A stretch of 64,000 bases of DNA, from the NCBI GenBank assembly GCA_027488975.1, contig JAIYAQ010000005.1, forward strand, positions 19,440 through 83,439, in the 5' to 3' direction. Position 1 is the stretch's first letter; each line of letters starts with the position of its first letter. This DNA is from Cyanobium sp. E1_MAG_00006 (GTDB lineage: Bacteria; Cyanobacteriota; Cyanobacteriia; PCC-6307; Cyanobiaceae). Made by a program: the position numbers and the translations under genes. Shown in pieces: positions 38,869-50,864 of this stretch. Under the pieces are notes generated by a model, which searched no databases, was not told where the DNA came from, and saw nothing but the letters and a program-made list of their open reading frames with translations.

Positions 38869-40211
38869 CAGCGCAGGCCGGCCAGCAGGATCCAGCCGGC
38901 GATGTTGATGCGGCTGTCGTACATGGGGATGTCGGTGGCATGCAGCGCCGCCAGCACCAGCACCGCCGCCCACCAGGCCCGCTCGAACAACGCGCCGGTG
39001 GCCATGCCGGCTCCGGCGGCGCGGATCAACAGCCCCAGCACCAGGGCCACCAGCAGCAGCGCCGCCGGCAGGCCATGGCTGAGGGCCAGGTCGATCACGA
39101 TGTTGTGGGGATGCCCGTGCCAGTGGCCGGTGCGCAGGGGATAGATCACGCTGAACGCGGCAGCCCCCCAGCCGAACCAGGGGCGATCGGCAATCAGGCC
39201 GAGGGCGGTGCTCCACTGGCTGAGGCGGGTGATGGCCAGCGGACGCTGGCCGTGGACGTTGAAGTCGTTGAGGCGCCCCCAGATCTCCTGCGGCACCAGC
39301 GCACGCGCGGGATCCTGCAGCAGCCCCGGGATGCCGGGCAGGGTGGCCAGGAGAACGGGCAGCAGGGCCAGAGCCAGCAGCGGCAGCAGCCACAACCAGC
39401 TGGCCGGGCCGGCCACGATCGGCACCGCCAGCAGCAGGGCACCCCAGGCATTACGGGAATCGGTGAGGTAAAGCGCCGCCACCTGGGTCGCCGCCAGCAG
39501 CAGCACCACCAGCAGCGATGCAGCCGGGCTCCAGCCGTCCCGCGCCTCTTCCTCACTGCGCCGGCTGCGCCAGCGCTGGGCGGCGGCCAGCAGGGCCGCC
39601 AGCAGGAAGGGCCAGCTGAGCGACAGCCAGGCCGCGGTGATGTTGGCGTAGTCGAACAGACCCGAGAGCCGGCCCGGTGGATTGCCGCCGGCCTTGAGAT
39701 GCCAGATCACCAGACCGCCGAGGATCTGCCAGGGGCCGCTCCAGCCCAGGAACAACTGGGCCATGCCGGTGGCCACCACCGGCACGGTGCCGGCCACGAA
39801 CCAGAGGGCCACCCGCCGACGGGCCTGGGGGGAGGCCAGGTAGGGCTGGAAGCCCCAGAAACCCCAGAAGAACGGCAGCCAGTTGGCCAGGCCCACCCAG
39901 GCCAGCGAGCCGTTGTACCCAGGGAACTCGCGCACCAGCAGCGCCCCGAGCAGCATCAGCAGTCCCACCGCCGCCAGCACCCGGTTGGCGGGATCGCGCC
40001 ACCAGCCCGGCCAGCCGCCACGGCCGCGGCTGCCCTGCACCAAGGCCACCAACAGCAGCAGCGCGGCGATCAGCGCACTGGAGGGAAGAAACAGCACCCC
40101 CAGCTGGAAACAACGCCAGCCGAGGGGCGCCGCCGACTCGGGCCGCTGGCCGTCCAGCCGGGTGAGCAGCTGATGGAGTCGGCCGGTGAGGGCGGAGGGC
40201 AGCGCCGCCAT
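38859..40211 (-). CDS. O-antigen ligase / IctB-like polytopic membrane protein
   Basis: 450 aa with about ten to twelve hydrophobic segments and the Wzy_C-type loop (LNDFNVHGQRPLAITRLSQW, then HWHGHPHNIVIDLALSHGLP with its conserved His-Asn). Such proteins join sugar chains to lipid carriers; cyanobacterial members are also annotated as IctB bicarbonate transporters, a role not established for this sequence. The ATG at 40211 overlaps the purU stop; its 3' end overlaps the convergent radical SAM gene by 10 bp. Confidence 0.8.
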   Translation of the reverse strand: MAALPSALTGRLHQLLTRLDGQRPESAAPLGWRCFQLGVLFLPSSALIAALLLLVALVQGSRGRGGWPGWWRDPANRVLAAVGLLMLLGALLVREFPGYNGSLAWVGLANWLPFFWGFWGFQPYLASPQARRRVALWFVAGTVPVVATGMAQLFLGWSGPWQILGGLVIWHLKAGGNPPGRLSGLFDYANITAAWLSLSWPFLLAALLAAAQRWRSRRSEEEARDGWSPAASLLVVLLLAATQVAALYLTDSRNAWGALLLAVPIVAGPASWLWLLPLLALALLPVLLATLPGIPGLLQDPARALVPQEIWGRLNDFNVHGQRPLAITRLSQWSTALGLIADRPWFGWGAAAFSVIYPLRTGHWHGHPHNIVIDLALSHGLPAALLLVALVLGLLIRAAGAGMATGALFERAWWAAVLVLAALHATDIPMYDSRINIAGWILLAGLRCYR

Positions 40212-41083
40212 CACTCGAACACCGCCGTGCGGCCGCGATACACCATCACCTGGCGCTTGAGATGCAGCCGCACCGCCCGGGCCAGGGCCAGGCGCTCGGT
40301 GTCACGGCCCTTGCGGATGAGATCGTCCACCTCGTCGCGGTGGCCCACCGAAACGGTCGACTGGGCGATGATCGGGCCGGCATCCAGCTGCTCGGTCACG
40401 TAGTGAGCGGTGGCGCCGATCAGCTTCACGCCCCGTTCCCAGGCGCGATGATAGGGCTGCGCCCCCATGAAGGCCGGCAGGAAGGAGTGGTGGATGTTGA
40501 TCACCTTGTGAAAGGCATCCGGCGGGTCGTAGGCGCTGAGGAACTCCGGCGTGAGCACCTGCATGTACTTGGCCAGGATCACCAGCTCAATGCCGTGCTC
40601 CGCCAGCAGCTCCAGGTGGCGCGCCTCAGCCTCGGCACGGTTGGCGTTGCTGATCGGCACATGGGCGAAGCGGGCGCCGAATTCCTCGGCGATCGGAGCC
40701 AGATCGGGATGATTGGCGATCACCAGCGGCACCTGCATCGGCAGCTCGCCGGTGCGGGTACGCCAGAGCAGATCGAGCAGGCAGTGATCCTGCTTGCTCA
40801 CGAAGATCGCCACCGGCGGGCGGTAGTCCGAGAAGTTCACCTTGTATTCACCGCCGAGGCGCTCCGCCAAGGCGCTGGCGGTGGGGCAGATCGCCTGCCG
40901 CGGCAGGCCGAAGCCCTCGAGCTGCCACTCGATGCGACTGAGGAACAGGCCGGCCCCCTGGTCGCTGTGGTGATCGGCGTGCACGATGTTGCCGCCGTTG
41001 GCCGCCACCCAGCCGGAGAGCTCACGCACCAGCCCCGGCTGATCGGGACAGATCATCTGCAGGATGGCGGTGGCTGCCGTCAT
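40211..41083 (-). CDS. purU: Formyltetrahydrofolate deformylase
   Basis: Hydrolyses 10-formyl-tetrahydrofolate to formate and tetrahydrofolate. The 290-aa protein has an N-terminal ACT domain (LQMICPDQPGLVRELSGWVA) and a formyltransferase-fold catalytic domain with INIHHSFLPAFMGAQPYHRA and GVKLIGATAHYVTEQLDAGP, holding the conserved Asn, His and Asp. The formate could feed PurT, encoded at 50.9 kb. Confidence 0.96.
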   Translation of the reverse strand: MTAATAILQMICPDQPGLVRELSGWVAANGGNIVHADHHSDQGAGLFLSRIEWQLEGFGLPRQAICPTASALAERLGGEYKVNFSDYRPPVAIFVSKQDHCLLDLLWRTRTGELPMQVPLVIANHPDLAPIAEEFGARFAHVPISNANRAEAEARHLELLAEHGIELVILAKYMQVLTPEFLSAYDPPDAFHKVINIHHSFLPAFMGAQPYHRAWERGVKLIGATAHYVTEQLDAGPIIAQSTVSVGHRDEVDDLIRKGRDTERLALARAVRLHLKRQVMVYRGRTAVFE

Positions 41084-41113
41084 GGCGGGGTGGCATCAAG
41101 CGCCGGCATGGGC

Positions 41114-41142
41114 GCATTGTGGCGGCTCGCCGCCGGTAAAGT
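41114..41142 (+). promoter_or_regulatory. Possible psbQ promoter with internal palindrome
   Basis: A -10-like TAAAGT (41137-41142) lies 22 bp before the psbQ ATG. A palindrome GGCGGC-TC-GCCGCC (41121-41134) fills the space where the spacer would be. The -35 match (GCATTG) is poor. Assignment is tentative. Confidence 0.3.
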
Positions 41143-41164
41143 CCCGGGAATCACCCTTCAATCG

Positions 41165-41671
41165 ATGGCGGCCCCGTCCATGTCCGCGCTGCTCTCCTCC
41201 CTCACCACAGCCCTCAAGCGCCTCGGCCTGCTGGCCCTGGCTGTGGTGCTCAGCTTCGGCCTGGCCGCCTGCGATTCCGGCAAGGCCCGCGCCGCCAGCC
41301 TCAGCGCCGACGACATCGCCTACATCGAGCACCAGGCCGAGGGCTTCCTGGCCGCACGCGACCGCCTGCCCGAGCTGGCCACGCTGGTGAACGAGAAGGA
41401 CTGGACCTTCACCCGCAACGTGATCCACGGTCCGATGCAGGAAGTGAGCCGCCAGATGCTCTACATCAACCAGCACCTGCTCCCCGCCGATCGCCCCGAG
41501 GCCAACAAGCGCGCCAATGCCCTCAAGGCCGCCCTGGCCGATCTCGATGAGGCCGCCCGCCTGCAGGATGGCGCCAACCTCAGCAAGGCCTACATCAAGG
41601 TGGCCAGCGGCTTCGGCCTCTACGCCCAGGTGCTGCCGGCGCAGGTGCAGGCCGATCTGAAGCAGGACTGA
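41165..41671 (+). CDS. psbQ: Photosystem II extrinsic lipoprotein PsbQ
   Basis: Lumen-side lipoprotein that stabilises the oxygen-evolving complex. 168 aa; the signal region ends in lipobox LAAC (AVVLSFGLAACDSG). The mature four-helix domain includes EGFLAARDRLPELATLVNEK and WTFTRNVIHGPMQEVSRQML. ATG 41180 (MSALLSSLTTALKRLG) is an equally good start. It is divergent from purU. Confidence 0.93.
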   Translation: MAAPSMSALLSSLTTALKRLGLLALAVVLSFGLAACDSGKARAASLSADDIAYIEHQAEGFLAARDRLPELATLVNEKDWTFTRNVIHGPMQEVSRQMLYINQHLLPADRPEANKRANALKAALADLDEAARLQDGANLSKAYIKVASGFGLYAQVLPAQVQADLKQD

Positions 41672-41783
41672 CGAACTGAGCCGCAACGGCCTTGAGCAGC
41701 GCCCTATCAGCCCTTCGCACGCCACGCCAACCGGGCGGCCCGAGGCCGTCGCCGTTGTCGGTGCCGGTGTTGTTGGCCTTGCA

Positions 41784-42812
41784 GTGGCCTGGTTGCTGCA
41801 GAACCAGGGGCATGCTGTCTGCCTGATCGACCCACAGCTCGGGAAATCGCAAGCAGAAGGCGCTGGCAGCAGCGCCGCCCTGGGATTGCTGATGGCGCAG
41901 GTATACCGGCGCAGCAGCGGGCGCGGCTGGAGACTGCGCCAACGTTCGCTGCAATTGTGGCAAGACTGGCGCAGGCAGCTGCTGGCTCGAGGCCATGACC
42001 TGCCCTGGCGGCCGGGGCTCCTGCAGCTGGCAAGCAACGTCGCGGAGCTTCAGGCACAGCAACGCTTGGCGGCTGAGCGGCAGGCCCGCGGCCTGCCGCT
42101 TCAGCTTCTGAGCAGCGAGGCCCTGCAGCAGCTTCAGCCCGTCGTTCCCGCCGCCGCCATTGGTGGACTGTTCTCACCCCTGGACGGCCAGCTCGATCCG
42201 ATCCCGGCGATGGCGGCCCTGCTAGCCGACGCACGCCGCCTGGGGCTGGAGTGCCGGGGCGAGGCGGTGCTGCAGTTGGAGCGCGGAGAAAGCCAGCACC
42301 GTTGGCAGATCCAGCTGATGGGAGGTGAAACAGTCGCCTGTCACTGGCTGGTGCTCACGGCAGGCCTGGGAAGCCCCACCCTGTTGGAGCCCCTCGGCCA
42401 CCAGCGCCCGCAGATGCCGGTGCTCGGCCAGGCCCTCGAGCTGCAGCTGCCGGAACAGGCCGCGGATCCGGTGCTGTGGCCGGGTTCGATCAGCTGGGCC
42501 GGCATCAACCTTGTGCCGCGGCCAGGCCGACACCTCTGGCTGGGGGCCACGCTGGAGCCCGGCACAGACCCCGCCGCGGCCACGCTCGAGACCCTGCGCC
42601 AACTGAACGGCGCGGCACCCCCCTGGCTGCTCGAGGCGGAGGTGGTTCGGCAGTGGCAGGGGCTGAGAGCCCGGCCCGAGGGACGGCCGGCACCGCTGCT
42701 CGAGCAGCTCGAGCCCGGACTGCTGCTGGCCAGTGGCCACTACCGCAACGGCGTACTGCTCGCCCCGGCCACGGCTGCCTGGGTGGCCGACCAGATCAGC
42801 CTGGAGCCCTGA
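41784..42812 (+). CDS. FAD-dependent amino acid oxidase (DAO/ThiO-like), start lies upstream of the first standard codon
   Basis: The frame from GTG 41784 gives 342 aa with DAO-type stretches such as QLDPIPAMAALLADARRLGL, LVLTAGLGSPTLLEPLG and a C-terminal SGHYRNGVLLAPATAAWVAD typical of glycine oxidase/ThiO. The FAD-binding glycine motif VAVVGAGVVGLAVAWLLQ is encoded just upstream in the same frame, between 41745 and 41798, so the real protein begins earlier. There is no ATG, GTG or TTG between it and the stop at 41658; CTG 41676 or ATC 41706 are the only near-starts seen. It may supply iminoglycine for thiamine synthesis, or be a D-amino acid oxidase. Confidence 0.75.
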   Translation: MAWLLQNQGHAVCLIDPQLGKSQAEGAGSSAALGLLMAQVYRRSSGRGWRLRQRSLQLWQDWRRQLLARGHDLPWRPGLLQLASNVAELQAQQRLAAERQARGLPLQLLSSEALQQLQPVVPAAAIGGLFSPLDGQLDPIPAMAALLADARRLGLECRGEAVLQLERGESQHRWQIQLMGGETVACHWLVLTAGLGSPTLLEPLGHQRPQMPVLGQALELQLPEQAADPVLWPGSISWAGINLVPRPGRHLWLGATLEPGTDPAAATLETLRQLNGAAPPWLLEAEVVRQWQGLRARPEGRPAPLLEQLEPGLLLASGHYRNGVLLAPATAAWVADQISLEP

Positions 42813-42825
42813 TCCACCGGGCCAT

Positions 42826-42849
42826 AAAAAAGCCCCCCGGCTGGGGGGC
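42826..42849 (-). terminator. Intrinsic terminator of dnaK
   Basis: On the minus strand a GCCCCCC-(4 nt)-GGGGGGC stem (42832-42849) is followed by six Ts (42831-42826). It lies about 57 bp after the dnaK stop. Confidence 0.9.
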
Positions 42850-42905
42850 GGAGGGGAAAGCATCCAGGGAGAGCCGTTCAGCAGACACGGCCCAGCCGCG
42901 GGAGC

Positions 42906-44807
<1,902 letters not shown>

Positions 44808-44902
44808 GGATGTCCTCTGAACTGCAGGCATCCTCAACAGCGGCCCCGGCATGGGGCTAGGTGTGGTTGCCGAACCGTGCCCGTACCGACCGCCTGATCA
44901 CC

Positions 44903-45817
44903 GTGAGCAGCCTGCCCCCCATCAGCGGCACCACCACCATCGCCGGAGTGCTCGGCGACCCGGTGCATCACTCGCTCTCGCCGGTGATGCAGAACGCGGC
45001 CCTGCAGGCCATGGGGCTCGACTGGGTGTTCCTGGCCCTGCCGGCACCCGCCCAGGAGCTCGCCACGGTGGTGCGCGCCCTGGAGGCGATGGAGTGCCGC
45101 GGCCTGAACGTGACCATCCCCCACAAGCACAGCGTCGCCGGCCTCTGCCGCGAGCTCAGCCCCCTGGCCCAGCGGCTGGGGGCCGTGAACGTGCTGGTGC
45201 CGCTGGCAGGTGGTGGCTGGCATGGCACCAACACCGATGTGGAGGGCTTCTGCGCTCCGTTGCGGGACGGGAATGCCGGGCGCTGGCACGGCCGGCAGGC
45301 TCTGGTGCTCGGCTGCGGCGGCAGCGCCCGTGCCGTGGTGGCGGGCCTGGTGGAGCTGGGCTTCGCCAGCATCGCGGTGGCCGGCCGCGACCCGATCCGG
45401 CTGGCGGAGTTCGTCGGCCACTGCCAGAGCTGGGCACCGCAGCTGCAGCCGCTGAGCTGGCGAGGCGACGGCGACGCGGCGGCCGACCCGCTGCTGCCGG
45501 CACTGGCGGCCGCGGCCCTGGTGGTGAACACCACGCCCCTGGGCATGCACAGTGCCAGCGATCCGAACGCCGTTGAGCGCTGCCCGCTGAGCGCGGCCCA
45601 GCTGGATCAGCTGACGCCGGAGGCCAGCGTCTACGACGTGATCTACACACCGCGGCCCACCCGCCTGCTGCAGGAGGCGACCCGCCGGGGCTGCGCCACG
45701 ATCGACGGGCTGGAGATGCTGGTGCAGCAAGGGGCGGCGGCCCTGCGGCTGTGGAGCGGGCGCGGCGATGTGCCGGTGGACGCCATGCGCCAAGCACTGC
45801 TCGAGCGGCTGCCATAG
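44903..45817 (+). CDS. aroE: Shikimate dehydrogenase
   Basis: Reduces 3-dehydroshikimate to shikimate with NADPH. 304 aa from GTG 44903 (reading MSSLPPISGTTTIAGVLGDP). Substrate-site residues are in SLSPVMQNAALQAMGLDW and LNVTIPHKHSVAGLCREL; the dinucleotide loop is VLGCGGSARAVVAGL; also VVNTTPLGMHSASDPN. An upstream GTG at 44861 is possible but adds a non-family stretch. It is divergent from dnaK. Confidence 0.95.
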   Translation: MSSLPPISGTTTIAGVLGDPVHHSLSPVMQNAALQAMGLDWVFLALPAPAQELATVVRALEAMECRGLNVTIPHKHSVAGLCRELSPLAQRLGAVNVLVPLAGGGWHGTNTDVEGFCAPLRDGNAGRWHGRQALVLGCGGSARAVVAGLVELGFASIAVAGRDPIRLAEFVGHCQSWAPQLQPLSWRGDGDAAADPLLPALAAAALVVNTTPLGMHSASDPNAVERCPLSAAQLDQLTPEASVYDVIYTPRPTRLLQEATRRGCATIDGLEMLVQQGAAALRLWSGRGDVPVDAMRQALLERLP

Positions 45818-45839
45818 CCTCAAGGCCCGGTGAGGCGGC

Positions 45840-46310
45840 ATGGCGATGGCGGCGATTCCCTTCTGGATGCGGCTTCTGGCCCTGTTGCCCTACCTGCTGC
45901 CCTGGAGCGATGCCCTGCCCTTCGGCCGCTCCCTCTACGGGCTGTTCCCCGCCCTGCAGTGGCTGAGCCTGCCGGCCCTGCCGGTGGTGCTGCTGCAGCA
46001 GGCGGTGCCGTTCGGCGGCTTCCTGCTGTTCCTGGTGCTGTTCCTGGCGGTTGTGCGCAACCCGCGCGTGCCCGTCTACATCCGCTTCAACACCCTGCAA
46101 GCGATCCTGCTGGACATCCTGCTGGTGGTGCTCTCGCTGGCCTTCAACCTGCTGCTGGCCCCCCTCGGGGGAACCTTCGCCGTACGCACCCTGGCCAACA
46201 CCGTGTTCCTGGGGGTGCTGGTGGTGGTGCTGTTCGCCGTGGTGCAGTGCCTGCGCGGCAAAGAGGCCGACATCCCGACCCTCTCCGATGCCGTGCGCAT
46301 GCAGCTGTAA
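45840..46310 (+). CDS. Tic20/Ycf60 family membrane protein
   Basis: 156 aa with four hydrophobic segments. Matching stretches are [20 protein letters not shown] at the N-terminus, [20 protein letters not shown] in the middle and [19 protein letters not shown] at the end. Plastid Tic20 works in protein import; the cyanobacterial role is unknown. Confidence 0.88.
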   Translation: MAMAAIPFWMRLLALLPYLLPWSDALPFGRSLYGLFPALQWLSLPALPVVLLQQAVPFGGFLLFLVLFLAVVRNPRVPVYIRFNTLQAILLDILLVVLSLAFNLLLAPLGGTFAVRTLANTVFLGVLVVVLFAVVQCLRGKEADIPTLSDAVRMQL

Positions 46311-46407
46311 GGTGAACGATCCGTCGCTGGTGAACCGGCCTTCAGGCCAGGTGCCATCAGCCACCCACGCCAGTCCTTTCGGCGTCCACGTCGGATCGCG
46401 CAAGCCA

Positions 46408-46776
46408 ATGTCGCAGCCTTATTACGAAACGATGTACATCCTTCGTCCGGACATCCCGGAGGAAGAGGTGGAAACCCATGTGAGCAAGTACCGCGACCTC
46501 GTGACTGAGGCCGGCGCTGAAGTGCTCGACTGCCAGACGCGCGGCAAGCGCCGCCTTGCCTATCCGATCGCCAGGCACAAGGAAGGCATCTACGTGCAGC
46601 TCGCCCACAACGGCGACGGCCAGCAGGTGGCCTCGCTGGAGCGCGCCATGCGTCTGAGTGAGGACGTGATCCGCTATCTCACCGTCAAGCAGGACGGTCC
46701 TCTGCCCGCACCCCGCAGCGGCCCCATTCCGCAGGGCAGCAGCGAGGCCGCCGCTCTCCAGACCACAGAGGCCTGA
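46408..46776 (+). CDS. rpsF: 30S ribosomal protein S6
   Basis: 122 aa from ATG 46408. S6 stretches: [40 protein letters not shown] and [20 protein letters not shown], then a Pro/Ser-rich tail. It stands alone, followed by a strong terminator; rpsR is not next to it. Confidence 0.97.
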   Translation: MSQPYYETMYILRPDIPEEEVETHVSKYRDLVTEAGAEVLDCQTRGKRRLAYPIARHKEGIYVQLAHNGDGQQVASLERAMRLSEDVIRYLTVKQDGPLPAPRSGPIPQGSSEAAALQTTEA

Positions 46777-46799
46777 CGCACCGCCTCCAGGCTCGATTG

Positions 46800-46841
46800 A
46801 TCCCATCACAGCCCTTGAGTAAGTTTGTGATGGGATTTTTT
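46800..46841 (+). terminator. Intrinsic terminator after rpsF
   Basis: An 11-bp perfect stem ATCCCATCACA (46800-46810) / TGTGATGGGAT (46826-46836) with a 15-nt loop is followed by a T-run. Confidence 0.95.
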
Positions 46842-46843
46842 GT

Positions 46844-47386
46844 TTGGCGCGGCGCCGCGTGATCGATCCGACCGCCAACCAGCCAGGTCCTGCCGCATCC
46901 CAGCCGGGATGGCCCGCCTCGTCGCCAGGCGCTCCGCCGCCACCTCCAGCGCCACCGACTGCTCCACCAACTGCACCTCAGGCCGGCTTAAGCGCCGAGG
47001 ACCTGCGCCTGGCCCTCAGCGAGCAGCAGCTGGCAGAGGCTCGCCTACGGCTGTCGGAGATGGAGGAGCTGCTGCGCGACCTGCCTGAAATCTTTGAGCG
47101 CAAGTTCCAACAGCGGCTTCAACCCCTGCTGGAGCGCCAGGATCGCCTCCTCGAAGACAACCAGCACCTGCGCCAGCAGATGCGCCAGCTCACGGCCACC
47201 AACGTCGAGATGCGCCAGCTGCCGCCGGCCGCTCCCGCTGCAACACCGGCTCCAGCTTCAGCGTCTCCGACGGCACCGGCCCCAGCAGCACCCGCCGAGG
47301 CGCTCCAGCTGCCGACGCTGCCGGACAAGCCACCGAAGCGCTGGTCGTTCCTGGGCAACCGCAGCGACAGCAACCGCGCTGCCTGA
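46844..47386 (+). CDS. Coiled-coil protein with Pro/Ala-rich ends, unknown function
   Basis: 180 aa from TTG 46844, or 175 aa from GTG 46859, which lies further from the rpsF terminator and may be the true start. The N-terminal 45 residues are Pro/Ala-rich. The middle (about 47-125) is a helical heptad region, LSEQQLAEARLRLSEMEELL to DNQHLRQQMRQLTATNVEMR. A second Ala/Pro linker leads to a short C-terminal motif KRWSFLGNR. It is probably a cytoplasmic or membrane-docked adaptor. I do not recognise the family. Confidence 0.7.
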   Translation: MARRRVIDPTANQPGPAASQPGWPASSPGAPPPPPAPPTAPPTAPQAGLSAEDLRLALSEQQLAEARLRLSEMEELLRDLPEIFERKFQQRLQPLLERQDRLLEDNQHLRQQMRQLTATNVEMRQLPPAAPAATPAPASASPTAPAPAAPAEALQLPTLPDKPPKRWSFLGNRSDSNRAA

Positions 47387-47412
47387 ACAGCGGGCTGCCT
47401 GACCGCCCCGGC

Positions 47413-48612
<1,200 letters not shown>

Positions 48613-48629
48613 TAACGCTCTCCGTGCAC

Positions 48630-48965
48630 TCAGTCGGACGATTCTCCCCTGTCGGGGTGGGCAGCCGGCGCAGCGGGATGCCGAAGCAACCCCCACTGCA
48701 GCAGCAGCCCCAGCAGCAGTGGCGGCAGCAGCACCACCGCCACGGCGATCTGAAAGGGCAGCTCGGGCCGGCGCAGCGCCCAGCTCTGCTCCAGCAGCGG
48801 CAGGGGCCAGTGACGGCCACACCAGACCAGCAGGGCGCTGAGGGCCAGTGCCGCAGCCCAGGTGAGCAGCAGCTGAACAGTCTTGGCACCGGGGATCCGT
48901 TCGGTGGAGCTCAGGGGAGGAACGAACCGATGGCCTTCGCTAGGATGACGGATTGCTTCGTCCAA
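48630..48965 (-). CDS. Small two-helix membrane protein, unknown function
   Basis: About 111 aa from TTG 48965, or 122 from TTG 48998; no ATG is available. Two hydrophobic segments are clear, [19 protein letters not shown] and [20 protein letters not shown]. The end is polar and basic. It lies 17 bp upstream of argG on the same strand and overlaps the promoter region of the divergent DUF3134 gene. Family unknown. Confidence 0.5.
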   Translation of the reverse strand: MDEAIRHPSEGHRFVPPLSSTERIPGAKTVQLLLTWAAALALSALLVWCGRHWPLPLLEQSWALRRPELPFQIAVAVVLLPPLLLGLLLQWGLLRHPAAPAAHPDRGESSD

Positions 48966-48976
48966 GCACCGGCAGC

Positions 48977-49264
48977 ATGAGCAGCAATCCCGGCACAAGC
49001 CTCTCTGAGCTGGCTCCTCAGCTGGATGGCATCAACCCATCGCTCACCCGCTACGGCCGCAGCGAGCCGGCGCCGGTGCTGCCCCTGCGCGAGGAACCCG
49101 ACCTGCTGAGCTGGCTGGAGACCAGCGGCCGCCTCGTGGCCGACGAGGAGACCGCCGCGGCCGATGTCAGCACCGTGGAAGAGGAGGAACTCTCCGCACT
49201 GATGGGCGAAAAGGAGGACTACAACGCCGCAGACGAGGCCACCGAGGAAGACTGGGAAGACTGA
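48977..49264 (+). CDS. DUF3134 family protein
   Basis: 95 aa, acidic, from ATG 48977. The core INPSLTRYGRSEPAPVLPLR and EEPDLLSWLETSGRLVADEE matches the cyanobacterial DUF3134 family. The C-terminus is strongly acidic. Function unknown. It is 12 bp upstream of mraY. Confidence 0.85.
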   Translation: MSSNPGTSLSELAPQLDGINPSLTRYGRSEPAPVLPLREEPDLLSWLETSGRLVADEETAAADVSTVEEEELSALMGEKEDYNAADEATEEDWED

Positions 49265-49276
49265 TCCGTTTACCCC

Positions 49277-50371
49277 TTGGCCTCCCCCACCAAGCTGATC
49301 GCCTCCCTGCCCGGCAACAGTCGCCCCCTGGCGCTGCTGCTGGGCTTTTTGCTGCTGGCCCTGGCGCTGCTCAGCGACGGCCTGAGCCAGGCGCCGCAGC
49401 TGAGCGTGCCGCTGCTGGCGGCGGCCCTGATCAGCGCCGGGCTCTGCGCCTGGGGGGTGCCGCGACTGCGACAGTTGAAGCTGGGCCAGGTGATCCGCGA
49501 GGAGGGGCCCCAGGCGCACCTGAGCAAGGCGGGCACCCCCACCATGGGCGGCCTGCTGGTGGTGCCGGTGGGAGTGATCGTGGGATCCCTGGTGGCCCCC
49601 GCCGACCCGCGCCTGCCGGCGGTGGCCGCCATCACCCTGGCCTACCTGGCGATCGGCGCCGCCGACGACTGGCGCAGCCTGACCAAGCGCCACAACACCG
49701 GCCTCACCCCCCGCGGCAAGTTGCTGCTGCAGGCCCTGAGCGCCGTGGCCTTCCTCGCCTGGGCCTGGTGGACCCAGCAGCTGCCTACCGCCGACATCGC
49801 CCTGCCCCTGGGCTGGGCCCTGCCCCTGGGGCTACTGATCTGGCCCCTGGGGCTGTTCGTATTCCTGGCCGAGAGCAACGCCACCAACCTCACCGACGGC
49901 CTTGACGGCCTGGCCGCCGGCTGCGGCGCCATCGTGTTCAGCGGCCTTGGGCTGCAGCTGATGCTGCGGGGCCACAGCGGTGATCCAGCCCTGGCGGGGT
50001 TCTGTGCCGCCATGGCCGGCTGCTGGCTGGGCTTCCTGCTGTTCAACCGCCATCCCGCCCGGGTGTTCATGGGCGACACGGGCTCCCTGGCCATGGGCGC
50101 CGCCCTGGCCGCCGTGAGTCTGCTGAGCAACAGCCTCTGGCCGCTGCTGGTGATGGGCGGTGTGTTCCTGGCGGAATCCCTCTCGGTGATCGTGCAGGTG
50201 TGGGTGTTCAAGGCCACCAAGGGGGCTGATGGTGTGGGGCGCCGCGTGCTGCGCATGGCGCCACTGCATCACCACTTCGAGCTGGGCGGTGCCAGTGAGC
50301 AGCAGGTGGTGGTGGGGTTCTGGGCCGTCAGCTTGCTACTGGTGGGAGCAGGGCTGCTGCTGCTGCCCTGA
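49277..50371 (+). CDS. mraY: Phospho-N-acetylmuramoyl-pentapeptide-transferase
   Basis: Membrane enzyme that makes lipid I in peptidoglycan synthesis, 364 aa from TTG 49277. Ten or so hydrophobic segments. Signatures: [18 protein letters not shown], the Mg-binding aspartates in [10 protein letters not shown] and [23 protein letters not shown] and the His loop [11 protein letters not shown]. Confidence 0.95.
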   Translation: MASPTKLIASLPGNSRPLALLLGFLLLALALLSDGLSQAPQLSVPLLAAALISAGLCAWGVPRLRQLKLGQVIREEGPQAHLSKAGTPTMGGLLVVPVGVIVGSLVAPADPRLPAVAAITLAYLAIGAADDWRSLTKRHNTGLTPRGKLLLQALSAVAFLAWAWWTQQLPTADIALPLGWALPLGLLIWPLGLFVFLAESNATNLTDGLDGLAAGCGAIVFSGLGLQLMLRGHSGDPALAGFCAAMAGCWLGFLLFNRHPARVFMGDTGSLAMGAALAAVSLLSNSLWPLLVMGGVFLAESLSVIVQVWVFKATKGADGVGRRVLRMAPLHHHFELGGASEQQVVVGFWAVSLLLVGAGLLLLP

Positions 50372-50398
50372 TCGCCTGCCCCCTGCGCCAGCGCTGCC

Positions 50399-50641
50399 AT
50401 GGCCTACTTCACCTGGAAGGAAACCGGCCTGACGGCCGACTGCGCCAGCCTCGAGGCGATGGCGGCGCGCTTCGAGGAGGCGGCGGCGCTGATGCGGCGC
50501 ATGGCAGCCGAGGGCTTTGCACTGGAGCGCCACAGCGACGGCCAGCACATCACGCACCCTGATCAGGCCGTGTTCGAGGCCTACGGCTTCATCGACGAAC
50601 AATCGCCGGTGCGCCAGCTCAACCTGATCGAACCGAGCTGA
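50399..50641 (+). CDS. Conserved-looking small protein, 80 aa, unknown function
   Basis: Starts MAYFTWKETGLTADCASLEA, with a helix AARFEEAAALMRRMAAEGFA and DGQHITHPDQAVFEAYGFID. Soluble, slightly acidic. It is 27 bp after mraY and may share its transcript. I do not assign a function. Confidence 0.7.
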   Translation: MAYFTWKETGLTADCASLEAMAARFEEAAALMRRMAAEGFALERHSDGQHITHPDQAVFEAYGFIDEQSPVRQLNLIEPS

Positions 50642-50812
50642 TCAGCCAGGCCGCCGCAAGTAGCCCACCAGCCACACCACCACGAAGGCCAGCGAGGAAA
50701 GGCCGAGGTAGATCAGCGTCCAGCGCTGCAGGGTGGCGATGTCCCAGCCGTTGAGGAACCCGTTGGCGGCATCGCCGGCGGTCGCATAGGCCAGCAGGGG
50801 GAGAAGAGGCAC
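50642..50812 (-). CDS. Small single-helix membrane protein, unknown function
   Basis: 56 aa from GTG 50812: a polar N-terminus with GFLNGWDIATLQRWTLIYLG and one hydrophobic helix SSLAFVVVWLVGYLRR. Longer versions starting at 50866 or 50923 would overlap the purT start. It is convergent with the preceding 80-aa gene, with no space between stops. Weakly supported. Confidence 0.45.
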   Translation of the reverse strand: MPLLPLLAYATAGDAANGFLNGWDIATLQRWTLIYLGLSSLAFVVVWLVGYLRRPG

Positions 50813-50864
50813 GAGCGTGCATGGCGGGGCAGGATCGTGGGAGTCTCTCGCCTCAGCCGCGGCC

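Noticed and set aside
37429..39393. A 654-codon minus-strand frame spanning the radical SAM gene and the O-antigen ligase-like gene
   Set aside because: It mixes the antisense of one gene with an out-of-frame reading of the other and has no protein-like features.
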